Shown: positions 10,407 through 20,340 of the stretch, one piece after another
Layout: each line of letters starts with the position of its first letter
How positions within the stretch are numbered: the first letter of the stretch is position 1
NCBI GenBank assembly: GCA_037833965.1
Contig: AP031358.1
Coordinates: 9,308,001 to 9,372,000, forward strand
DNA length: 64,000 bases
Reading direction: 5' to 3'
Origin: Marchantia polymorpha subsp. ruderalis
Lineage: Eukaryota; Streptophyta; Marchantiopsida; Marchantiales; Marchantiaceae
Translations under genes and position numbers: made by a program
The notes under the pieces: model-generated
Database searches by the model: none
Told to the model about the DNA's origin: nothing
The model's input: only the letters and a program-made list of their open reading frames with translations

Positions 10407-11150
10407 TAGTTTTGCAATGGACTGTAAGACCGATTATCGCATGTGTGAAATAAATCTAGAATTAGCCAATGAGTTAATCATGGTTAGAATAGTTATGACT
10501 AAATCTAGCTATTTATGACTAAGTCTAGCTAGTTTAGATATAATGTCTATACTTGGCGGAATAACTAGAAAAGTTCTAGAAGATTTGATTGAGCACTTCT
10601 ATTTTGTCTTGTACAAAAGTCTAGATTCCAAGAAAAAATATTGTTTGACTTCATGTTTAGTTTTGATTGGTTTGACTAAGTAAAGAGTACTCCATTGGCT
10701 AAACTAAGTCTTATGTTGACTTAGTGGAAAGTGGAAGTTCTAGAAGTTGGAAAGGCACAAATAGCATGTCGCCACCTGAATCTAGGTATTAATAAACATC
10801 TAGAAGGTTTAGGAGGTCAATGGCATGTTGCCACATATTGATAACTAGTCAACCTTACTATGGTTTATTTTTGTAAAAGTAAGTTAGATAGAAATTACCA
10901 TTTGTTACTATGGTAAATTCTTAATTAGTATATATATATATATAGAGGTAGGGAAAAGCCTCTCAAGCAAGTTTGGAGAGTTCATATGTAGGGACTTGTT
11001 TCATATATGAAAGAGTGATAAATTTTTTGTACCTTTGAATGTCGATGAGTGTGTGAGTTGGAGTGATACCTTGAAAGATTGTGTGAGATGGTGTTTGGGC
11101 TATGAGTATGATGCGGAATCCTAGTCTTCTAGAACCATGATGAGCGCAGG
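10407..11150. other. AT-rich spacer, possibly LTR-derived
   Basis: No gene. TCTAGAAG words recur, and CATGTCGCCAC and CATGTTGCCAC recur near 10768 and 10824. A (TA)n run lies at about 10929-10943. The style is that of an LTR or untranslated leader of another element, but no second copy lies in the window to prove it. Confidence 0.3.
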
Positions 11151-12193
11151 TTTTGCTTCGAATGAGAAAATCCTGTAAGGTGGAAGCTTACAAAGGAAGT
11201 AGAGCAATGGGAGTGTTAGAGGGATGGATTATGAGGATGAATATTCATTTATCCCATTTTCATGTTTCTGATTATATTGCAGGATTGTTCATGAGATCTT
11301 ATCTTACGGATAAGGCTCTCACATGGTACACAACATGGGAGAGAATGCTTTCAAAACGAGGTGCTACCATTTCGTGCAATGGAATGCAGGAAGGACTTTT
11401 GCAAAATTTTCAAGCGGTGTATTCTTTTCAAACTCCAAGAATGAAGTTGTGGGATCTGAAGCAGAAAGGAGGTATTCATGAGTTTATTGAAGAATTTCGT
11501 GATCTTCAAGTATCTATCATGGATATGAGTGGAGCTGAAGCCTTGGACGTGTTCAAACGAGGCTTGAAGGATCAAATTTGAAAGGAGTTGATGGTAAGCA
11601 ATCCATCTACTGTGAATGAAGCAATCGCAATTGCTCAACGAATTTTGGGTGCTTTTGTTGTCACACACGATAAACCAGTGAGCAATTTTTGAGATCCATC
11701 TGGTCCAACACCGATGGAGTTGGGAAACCTTCAACGTAGAGAAGGTTTTGCACCAACAAGAGTACCACCACCAAGATTTGGAGGTGAGATTCGGCGACGA
11801 GGAGTTCCAAATTTGCAAGAAGGGTATGCAAATAACGGACTAGTTTGAGGAGGAGCTGGAGTTCGTGACAATCGTCAATGCTATGCATGTGGACGAATGG
11901 GTCACATAGCCAAGTTTTGTCGAGTTCGGCCGACACAACAAGGAGGACGGCCCATGCAGCGAAGACCGTTCAACAATATGGAGGGGATAAAGTATGAAGA
12001 GATATAGAGGAAGCAGTTTCCGGAAACGAAGATCATCAGTTCTCTTGTCTCGCGGCCTTACTAATTCTACAAAGCGAAGAAAAGGTGAGGTTGGAATAAG
12101 GCAATGGTTGGGAGCTCATGGAAGGAGTAAGAAGCAAGCTCAACTCATTGTCACTTATGGTTTCATGGAAGTACACAAGGTGAGAGTTTTAAT
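11151..12193 (+). pseudogene. Chromovirus gag, truncated (copy 1)
   Basis: The reading frame gives a capsid-like region (LTWYTTWERML, MKLWDLKQKGGIHEF) to a TGA at 11579-11581, where the second copy has an Arg codon. It then continues through further stops to the zinc knuckle CYACGRMGHIAKFC (about 11879-11920), which is intact here. Gag would assemble RNA-containing particles. This one lacks its N-terminus and is broken. Confidence 0.85.
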
Positions 12194-12458
12194 TGATACT
12201 TGAGCAACTTAGAATTTTCTATCAAGCAGTGTTGCTATGAAGTTAGGTTTGATGTTGATGAAGTACGTGAGTGAAGAAGTTGAATTGCCAAACGGGCAAA
12301 CTGAAGTGATAGAAACACTACCACGGAGTGTAGAATTATCCATAGGTAGATACAAGGAGAGCATTGAATGGAGAGTAATTCGTTTAGCTCGATATGATGT
12401 CATTATTGGAATGCCATGGATGGAGCAATATAATCCGAAGAAAAGTGATTACAAGTAG
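12130..12458 (+). pseudogene. Chromovirus protease (copy 1)
   Basis: A retropepsin-like frame (VRVLIDT, then a TGA in place of the conserved Gly, then NFLSSSVAMKLGLML) continues to VIIGMPWMEQYNP. Relative to the second copy, 14 bp are missing after 12437, which shifts the frame. The aspartic protease normally matures the polyprotein; this one cannot. Confidence 0.8.
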
Positions 12459-12499
12459 TGGATGGAAGATCTATGGAAATAGAATTAGATCTCATAATA

Positions 12500-13990
12500 G
12501 GAATTTAACCCTCTTTGTGATGGGTACATCATCCATTTCTAGAGATGATGTATATTTCCTTGAACTTAAAAGAGATATTGGGTCCACGGACAAACCTTAC
12601 ATCCCGGAGTCCTTGAACAACATTTTTATGGAGTATAAAGATGTTTTTCCAGATGATCTACCTGAAGGATTATCACCAAAGAGGCGAGTAGATCACAAGA
12701 TTAAGGTGATACCTAGAAGTACACCAACTTGCAAAGCTCCATATCGTTTGGCTCCAAACGAATTGGAAGAATGCAAAGCTCAAGTGGAGTAGATGTTGAG
12801 CAAGGGATTCATTCAACCAAGTGTTTCATCTTATGGAGCTCCAGTACTCTTTGTGAAGAAGAAGGATGGATCCATCAGACTATGTATCGATTATCGCGGG
12901 TTGAATCAGCAAACGGTGAAAAACAAATATCCATTGCCTCGTATGGCTGATTTGTTTGATCAACTTCAAGGAGCGAAGTACTTCACCAAGCTAGATTTGA
13001 GAAGCTGCTACAATCAAATTCGAATTGCAGATGAACATGTTCACAAACAGCTTTTCGTACTAGGTATGAACACTTTGAGTATCTAGTGATGCCTTTTGGT
13101 CTCACTAATGCACCAGCTACATTCATGTGATTGATGAACGATATCTTTTGCCCTTATCTAGATAAATCTGTCATTGTTTTTCTAGATGATATATTGGTGT
13201 ATAGCAAAACTTTGAGTGATCATAGAAGTCATTTACGAGAGTTACATCAAGTTTTAAGAGACAATCAATTGTATGCCAAAGCTTCAAAATGTGAATTTGG
13301 CAAGTCAGAAGTAGATTACTTGGGTCATAGAGTTACAGCTACATGAATCCAAGTGATGAGTGAGAAGATAGATGCCATTCAGAAATGAATAGCACATGAG
13401 GATTAAACTCAATTGAAGAGTTTTCTAGATCTCACTGGATTCTATGGTAGATTTGTGAAAGGTTTTGCTCGCCTAGCTCAAGCCTTAACTTCCATGTTAG
13501 GGAAAGGTTAAAAATGGAGATGGGGAACAGCTCAAGAGTTAGCTTTTCAAGCATTGAAAGATGTTTTGTTACACGCACCTTTTCTCAAGTGGTATGATCT
13601 TAACCGTTCTATCAAGTTGGCCACTTACGCATCAGGTACAACAGTAGGTGGCATACTTCAACAAGAATGGGAGGATGGATGGCATCCAGTTATTTTCTAT
13701 TCTCGAAAGTTGATGGCGGCGGAACAAAATTATCACACGACAGAACGGGAGGAGTTAGCCATCGTGTTGGCAACCAAACATTGGAAGCATTACTTGGGTG
13801 ATAAGGAGTTTGTGGTGGAGACTGATCATAAACCCTTGGTTTATTTGGAAACTCAGAAGGATCTATCCAAACGACAAATTCGATGGGCAGAGTGGCGTCA
13901 ACGCTTCAACATGAAGATTGTGTACGTGGAGGGAAAGAAGCAACTTCCAGATGCTCTCACACGCATGCCTTGTTTAGATCATGTTGCAGA
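12500..13990 (+). pseudogene. Chromovirus reverse transcriptase and RNase H (copy 1)
   Basis: RT motifs occur in order: [52 protein letters not shown], a frameshift, [12 protein letters not shown], and the active-site box [11 protein letters not shown] (about 13174-13206). LGHRV and FYGRFVKGFA follow. RNase H follows with a degraded first motif (TYASGTTVGGILQQ, where TDAS is expected), EELAIVLATKHWKHYL and TDHKPLVYL. Stops at 12790, about 13082, 13128, 13344 and others interrupt it. It is the most complete pol segment in the window. Confidence 0.92.
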
Positions 13991-15047
13991 AGTGAAAATT
14001 CAAGCAGATTGGTGGAGCAAGATGTCACAAGCCACAAAGGAGTATGAAAAGATCACTCGGGCACTACAAACTGGAAAGGCAGAGAAATCTCGAGGTTTGG
14101 CGTTTTACAATCAGCGTATATGGATTCCACAAGATCAAAATTTACGCACAATGATTTTGGCAGAAAGTCATGATACATCCATTGCAGGTCATGTGGGAGT
14201 GGAGAAAACCGTGGAAAGTATACAACGAGTGTACTATTGGCCCAAAATACGTGAGGATGTGGAGTCTTATGTTCGAAGTTGTGTTGCTTGTCAACAAAAC
14301 AAGGCAAGTAATCAAAAACCAACGGGTTTATTACAGCCTCTTCCTATTCGCGAAGAGAGGTGGGAACATGTTACCATGGATCTTGTATGTGAGTTACCAA
14401 GGACTTCGTTAGGACATGATTCAGTGATGGTTTTTGTGGACAAATTGAGCAAGATGATTCACATCAGGCCAACCACAAAAATAGTAACAGCTCCACAACT
14501 AGCTCAATTGTATCTAGGTGCAGTTTTTGTGAATCATGGCTTAAACAAAGTGTCAATCACGGATAGAGTTACTCACTTCACTAGTTTATTTTGAAAAACT
14601 TTGTTTAGTTTTTTCAAAACAAAACTAGCAATGTCAACGGCCTATCACCCTCAAACGGATGGACAAAATGGAACCATAGAGTATATGCTACAAGCATTCA
14701 CATTAGAAGAGCAAGAAGAGTGAGACAACCTTTTGCCACTTGTGCAATTTGCATATAACAATTCTGTTAATGCATCCACAAAAGTGTCTACATTTTTTCT
14801 TATGTATAGAGCTCATCCTATAACTCCTTCAAGTTTGATGAGATTTCCCAAATGAGAGGAGTTTTTGACCAAAGTTGCAGCAGTCAACGAATTTGTGGAG
14901 CATATTCACCGAGGACTACATCAGGCCAAGGAGAAGTTGGTATTAGCTCAAAATCGGCAAAAGCAGCATGCCGATGCTCATTGTAGAGAAGTGGTTTTGA
15001 GATTGGAGATCATGTTTGGTTATCTACAACGAATTTGTCTCTTGTAG
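13991..15047 (+). pseudogene. Chromovirus integrase (copy 1)
   Basis: An HHCC zinc module is readable (ESHDTSIAGHVGVEK, then VRSCVACQQNK), followed by catalytic-core landmarks WEHVTMDLVCELP, FVDKLSKMIHI, the ITD region and STAYHPQTDGQNGTIEYML. A TGA at 14592-14594 and others break the core. The distal region (EKLVLAQNRQKQHADAH) leads into the C-terminal part. Confidence 0.9.
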
Positions 15048-15445
15048 GAGCACCAAAGTTGAACCCTAGGTTCATTGGTCCATTTTTGGTTTTGAAACGT
15101 GTTGGTGAAGTGTCATACAAGTTGGAACTTCCGTCACATATGAAAATACATCCAGTATTTCATGTGTCACGATTGCGAAAACATGTACCACGACCAAAAC
15201 AATTCACCAACCAACCAGCACCACCTCCTCTTTCAACCTTGATAGCAAATCATGAGTAGTTTGAGGTAGAAAAGATGCTCAAGAAACATATTCGAGGTCA
15301 TAAATATCCCAAAGTAGAGTATTTGATTCAATGGAAAGGTTATCCATCGTATGAATCAACTTGGGAACCAGCTAAAAATTTAGCAAATGCATCTTTGATA
15401 GTTCAGGAGTTTGAACGTCTGTGCAACGAGGACGTTGCATCTTAA
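15035..15445 (+). pseudogene. Integrase C-terminus with chromodomain (copy 1)
   Basis: PKLNPRFIGPFLVLKRVG and HPVFHVSRLRKHV form the GPY/F-like region. After a TAG at 15257-15259, FEVEKMLKKHIRGHKYPK, YLIQWKGYPSYESTWEP and ANASLIVQEFERL form a chromodomain. The aromatic residues F, W/Y and W are kept. The chromodomain places the element among plant chromoviruses, which use it to target chromatin. It terminates at the TAA at 15443-15445, just before the polypurine tract. Confidence 0.92.
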
Positions 15446-15458
15446 AAGGAGGGAGGTT
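15446..15458 (+). promoter_or_regulatory. Polypurine tract of copy 1
   Basis: AAGGAGGGAGGTT immediately precedes the TG of the 3' LTR. In LTR elements this is the plus-strand DNA primer. Confidence 0.8.
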
Positions 15459-15877
15459 TGTAACCATTTTTAGTTAGTTAGAACTAAAATAGAGGTTACT
15501 CTTAATATTGATGTATATACTTTAGTGTGCACTAGTCATAGCTACCACGTCAGCGATCCGCGCACTTGGTAGGTACACAGTGGATGTGTTAGTTGACAGT
15601 GCCACGTCAGCAATCCGTGTGCTTGTAGTTAAGGATCGGGTGTATTAGTTAGTGTGTTAGTTGGGTGCGCCACGTCAGCGATCCGTGTGCTTGTTAGGGT
15701 TATCCGTCACGTCATCCATCCACTATGAGTGGGATAGATGGTGAGGATTAGATCTTATCTCCTTGTACTTGTTGGTGAGAGCTATATAAGGTAGAGGAGA
15801 ACCATTGTTGGTATCTCTCATTTTTAGAGTTTACTTTCTATCTTCGAGTGAGCTTCTCTCTAAACCCTAGTGTTACA
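15459..15877 (+). repeat. 3' LTR of chromovirus copy 1 (419 bp)
   Basis: It starts TGTAACCAT and ends GTGTTACA. It aligns along its length with 61119-61538. A TATA box (CTATATAAGG) lies at about 15782-15791. The U3 part holds four ACGT-core words: CCACGTCAGC at about 15545, 15602 and 15670, and TCACGTCATC at 15707. Spacing is roughly 40-70 bp. They resemble bZIP-type G/C-box sites and are the probable enhancer. Confidence 0.95.
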
Positions 15878-15894
15878 ATGAGCTACCAAAAAGC

Positions 15895-15937
15895 CATCTG
15901 AGGTAAACCTAAGTGAGAGTCAGGTTTACCTCAGATG
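15895..15937. repeat. Perfect 16-bp inverted repeat, 11-bp loop
   Basis: CATCTGAGGTAAACCT at 15895-15910 is the exact reverse complement of 15922-15937. It begins 18 bp after the LTR end. As RNA it would fold into a stable stem. Confidence 0.95.
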
Positions 15938-16201
15938 CCCGGAGATTGCAGGACGTCTCAGCGAGCTGCTGGCGAGATTTATTACTTGAGATCAATCTCT
16001 TGAATCTTCATATGCAGTCTTGGCATCTGTTCCGGGTAAAACCATAATTAGCATAAACAGATATAGAGTTTTGGAGTCGAAAAAACTTGTAAAAAGAAAG
16101 CTTAGAAGAATGTACTGACCGCAGGTAGGGAAACCAAACGATATCGGTTTTGCAATTTGCTGGCAATCAATTGGAACGAGAGTTGCAATCATGTAGGAAG
16201 G
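15938..16201. other. Spacer between LTR flank and P450 pseudogene
   Basis: No gene is supported. Short frames exist on both strands without recognisable motifs. Confidence 0.3.
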
Positions 16202-17833
16202 ATGGGGTCGTGGGGAGTAGATGTATCAGCTTCGGCGTCTGTGTGTTGTGCTGGGAACACATATTTTGGCTACTTGCTCAAGACATGGGTCCTAAAGCAT
16301 GGAAAGTTGAGCAAGGCGCCTCTTGGAGAGCTAGGCTAGCCATTTAGTTACGATGGACTAAATAAACTCTTGCGCCGACACTCGAAGTCCAGGGAAGTGT
16401 ACAGATGAGAGTAGAGCCCTCTAAGGCGATGTACAGATGAGAGGAGAGCCCTCTAACGCGATGTAGTCGGAGCTCGAGTGTTCGGTGCCACTACGGTGTT
16501 CGCCATGGGATCCAAAGCCCACTGGTGGGTGCTGTTCGGCCAGTCCTGGCCCGTTTCATAAGGGAGGTGTTCGGCCAGGACTCGTCGTGGCCCATGGAGA
16601 GACGTTCCGACACATCCGGCTGTACATGGAACAACTTCTGGGCACAGAAGCTGTCAAGCGCTTCACCGGATCTACATAAGCTTGCATTCTTCGCTACCTC
16701 GAGATGTGACAGCAGCAGGAAGTTGTGAAAGTCCATTCCGAGATCCGCGAGCTGACCTTCAAGATCTGGCTCGAGCTGACCTTGGGCGGTGCACCAAGAG
16801 AGGACTTCCATAACATGAATCAGGAGTGTATCTTACTGAGTCCTATTATGGCCTGCATAAATCTGCCATGTACGCGAAACGGAAAGGCCATGAAAGCCCG
16901 CAACGGAATCCTCGAAGTGATCTACTCCGAGATACGGAGGTGAAGAGCCGAGTAGCATGCCGGCCTTTCTCCTTGGGGTAAGGGAGGGTCTCCTCGAAGA
17001 ATTTGGAACTCGCACGGGATCTGCTCGATCTGTTCAGCTTGACAGTTCAGCTTCAAAGCAGAAAGAGTGGGAATCCACCGACGCCGAAGTTTCCCAGGAC
17101 ACGTTCATCGTCGTACAAGGAGCCCACGGCACCACATCTTCCACTTTGAAGAGGAAGATGCCGTACTCGCGCAATGTCTTCTCGAGACTCTGCGCCTTAG
17201 CACGACAGTACTCCAGATCATCAACAAGCGGACTATGCAAGACACCGAATTCGAAGGATTCACCATTCCGAAAGGCTGGGTGCTGGGTGGTAAGTTGGCT
17301 CTTGATGTGAGTCCAGCTCGATTTGTGTGTTTGGCCGAGCAATCATTCTGTTTGAGATAGTAGCATTGTGCGGGCACTGCTCGGAGTCGAGGTTTTAGGA
17401 TGTTCAGTCGTCGGTCGTTGGTTTGACAATTCCTGCTGCTGCTGATAAGAGCGAACGACGCCTGTTTTGGTTTGAATCAGGTCCCCTGTTGCCCAGGGAG
17501 AACTTGATATCACCCGAAGTGTTCGATCCGAGCAGGTTCAATCAGAATCCCGATCTCTACTCCTTCATCGCGTTCGGCAGAGGGCCCAGAATGTGCTCGG
17601 GAGAGGAATTCGGCATGGCTGTGATGCAACCCTTTCTCTACCATCTCGTACAAAATTCCGACTGGGAGCTGGTCGATCCCGAGGAGGAGTTCACGATGTT
17701 CTTCGCTCCTCGCCCCAAGCACAGCTTACAAACCGAGCTCAAGACAAGTCTCCAAGTGCGCCCCCAACCCCGCCTCTATCCCCAAACTGGAACCGCCGGA
17801 GCACAAACTGTACAATACCAAGGCCTACTGTGA
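16202..17833 (+). pseudogene. Cytochrome P450 pseudogene
   Basis: P450 landmarks appear in the right order but in shifting frames. They are an N-terminal anchor-like segment followed by KAPLGELG (the proline-rich hinge, with TAG at 16337-16339 where Trp is usual), RVFGATTVFAMGSKAH (about 16452-16510), VVAHGETFRHIRLYMEQLLG (C helix), FKIWLELTLGG, an I-helix VVQGAHGTTSST (about 17110-17145), the K-helix ExxR as ETLR (17184-17195), EFEGFTIPKGW with a GTAAGT donor at about 17290, FDPSRF, and the haem loop FGRGPRMCSG with its Cys at 17594-17596. Further stops lie at 16406, 16677 and 16707, and a 32-bp tandem duplication disrupts the first exon. The family is a membrane monooxygenase; the motif style suggests the CYP85 clan, with low certainty. 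An AATAAA lies at 17897. Confidence 0.85.
16399..16462 (+). repeat. 32-bp tandem duplication in the P450 pseudogene
   Basis: Units at 16399 and 16431 both begin GTACAGATGAGAG and contain AGAGCCCTCTAA. It breaks the exon after the REVYR segment. Confidence 0.9.
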
Positions 17834-18111
17834 GCATAATAATTTATAATAGCCAGACGGACATCGATCGATCAAAGGCCCCGAGCGTTCGTGCAATAAA
17901 GTTCGTCTGGTCCTTTGGTCGCCGTCGGCGCACGCAGAAGAAAGAAATCCAAAGGTAATGCTCAAAAGTGACGAGAACGGCCAGTTTTAAGCATGCCGGT
18001 TACGGTGTCTGAGGACAGCAGCGTAATTGGCATGGCAGTCACTCGAGGTGAATGTTCGAGCATGGACTGTGACACTTCCATGCCCTTGTCCTTGTCACGC
18101 TTGTGTCCCCC

Positions 18112-18142
18112 AGTTGTCTCCGATGGTCAATCGGAGACAACT
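18112..18142. repeat. Perfect 13-bp inverted repeat, 5-bp loop
   Basis: AGTTGTCTCCGAT pairs exactly with ATCGGAGACAACT around GGTCA. Confidence 0.95.
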
Positions 18143-19289
18143 TCAAGGATCATGACAGGTCTATCGGCGATGGACCTGTCATTGATCACCCTTGAAAGAA
18201 AATTCCACGGCTGCTCCTTGTACAAGGTCAAGAACACGCAACTGGGAAAAGAGGGATTCAACTTGGGTTGGGAACCAGAGTCTAGGACCCCTTCGGACCG
18301 TCGTACACCGCTGGTTCGGAATGCTGTTCACCGATATCGTACAATTTGACAATTTGGAGAATCGTGATCGGCAAACTGACCAACAGCTGAGATTCCACGG
18401 ACGAGGAACGTACATTGCCAAACTAGTGATCTTACTTTCCCGCTGCCGATCGAACGGTTTAGATTATGATTCTAGTACGTGCTGAACATCTCTGTCATGT
18501 GATTCATTAATCAGTGGGGTCGTGGAATGGTTTGGTATGTTGGGAAACATTTTCCTGAAGAGGTCGGACGACGCGATTGATGAAAAACCGTTCGGATCGC
18601 AGTCTACAGCCATCGCCTGGCCGCATCTAAGAGTCGCAAGTACTTTCTAAAGGAGATTCGTATGAGTTTTAACTCACAAGAGGACATCAATATCTACTGA
18701 GTCACAAATCTAAGGTCCTTTGAACTACAATACAATACAACAACCCGAGGACACTGCTTTGTTTGTTTGTTTGTTCAACTCGGTCCTCGGTCGTATGTCT
18801 GTCGCCATCCAGCTCTAACATTTCTACCAACCCTTTCATTCAAAGCGGTTGTTGTCTAAGAAGTACACAACTGACTCGTCTACGAGCAGTTCTAGACTTA
18901 CACGCCTCTGAATATCAACCCCGTTGGAGATTTGTGCTTAACATTGGTGCTGTGAAACGAAGGTTCGTCAGGTCCATAAGGTCCGTCCGGTCACCATCCC
19001 TAAGCATCCAAGTAAGCCTCAGGCACATACGATTGAACAGCGAATCGGTTTCTCAGCAGGACGCGCAGAATAGCACCCGAACGGGCTTCACGGCCTAACG
19101 GGCTTTCAGGCCGTGATTGTCTGTGTTTGAAACTCGAAAGACCTTGCTTGATGTACATGACTGAATGCTCGGCCGAGCTTCCATCGAATCAGTGGTATTA
19201 GTATTATTAATACTAGTAAAAATAAGTTCGTGTCAACCGCCAAACACTCAAAGGTAATCTCCTGCAGTTGTCAACGACGAGGTGGGTAG

Positions 19290-19417
19290 TCGATTTTTCC
19301 AGAGATTAGCGTCTGAAAGGCGAGATATTCAGACAGATCAGCCCTGAACTTCCTCGACTTTCCCAGGGATCAGTGTCCAAAAGACGAGATACTCAGGCAG
19401 ATCAGCCCTGAACTTCC
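19290..19417 (+). repeat. 64-bp tandem duplication
   Basis: Units begin TCGATTTTTCCAGAGATTAG (19290) and TCGACTTTCCCAGGGATCAG (19354). Both contain CAGATCAGCCCTGAACTTCC. They are diverged, so not recent. A third start (TCGAGATCA) follows. Confidence 0.85.
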
Positions 19418-19555
19418 TCATCGAGATCACCACAGCACGGCTTGCAGCCTTCGAGGTTTTCATAATTGACCATGAAAGTACTACGTGATTCGTTCAACAA
19501 GGGTTACATATGTGAACATGTGTGTGGGTTTCTGGCAACAAGGCCCTGAATGTGC

Positions 19556-19582
19556 CAGTCCACTTACAGTGTAAGTGGACTG
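19556..19582. repeat. Perfect 12-bp inverted repeat, 3-bp loop
   Basis: CAGTCCACTTAC pairs with GTAAGTGGACTG around AGT. It is separated by only 5 bp from the larger hairpin at 19588. Confidence 0.95.
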
Positions 19583-19587
19583 TAAGT

Positions 19588-19630
19588 CGATTTAATACTT
19601 GGTGTAAGTCTTACACCAAGTATTAAATCG
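19588..19630. repeat. Perfect 21-bp inverted repeat, 1-bp centre
   Basis: The arm 19588-19608 (CGATTTAATACTTGGTGTAA plus G) is exactly complementary to 19610-19630 around a single T. It is an almost perfect 43-bp palindrome at the edge of an AT-rich block. Confidence 0.97.
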
Positions 19631-19669
19631 AAAGTTATGGAGTACCTCACCTGGTATGGCATCATAGTA

Positions 19670-20340
19670 GACTATTGTTATCTAGTTTTGGTTTATAAAT
19701 AGTTATTATTTCTAACTTTTATTGATTTTCGTATTTTGAAAGCTTAATAAAATAGAAAATAATTATTATTAAATATTTGATTTTACATTTAATTATTTTA
19801 TTTTACGAAAAAAATATGAATAATTTTTATTGTCAATATAGGTATATTATATCAAATATATTTTCAAATTTTTTATTTTCTTAATCATATGAAAATCATC
19901 ATTCCATATGAGAAAATAATACACTTGCATCATGTATTAACATAGATATGTTGCATCTACTTTTTTTGTTAAAATTTAAACATTATGATTTGGATGGAAT
20001 AATCTCTGTATGTGATGAATTTTTTAACATATTCAAAATTATTTTGACAAGTAACATTCATTTCTAATTATTTTACGTCATATTAAAGTACTGTTATCAT
20101 AAATAGAGATCACATGAAGAATAAAATCTATAGAAAGGTGCATCTTACAACCAATGTTATCTTTATTTATTGGTCTCTATATATATAAATATATATGATA
20201 TTTTTTTTAAATGCCATTGAAATCAACCCCAATAAAATATAATTGAGATTACAAGATCTCTCCATTACCTCTAATAATTATCAGTGATTTTTGCAGTGGG
20301 TAATATTCGAGCATATATCTATTGCTATAAATATTACATA
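19670..20340. other. AT-rich block
   Basis: Long A/T runs and TATATA words with no ORF on either strand. It may be a decayed transposon or a matrix-attachment-like region; nothing in it decides. Confidence 0.5.

Larger units (their letters stand above)
11151..15877 (+). mobile_element. 5'-truncated chromodomain Ty3/gypsy retrotransposon (copy 1)
   Basis: Domain order gag, protease, RT, RNase H, integrase, chromodomain, polypurine tract and 3' LTR is that of a chromovirus. Similarity to the second copy starts abruptly at 11151 (equivalent to 62427), so the 5' LTR, primer site, leader and about 90 gag codons are missing. Many in-frame stops and several small indels make it inactive. The 3' flank after the LTR is ATGAG; the matching 5' duplication is lost with the truncation. 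Confidence 0.93.
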
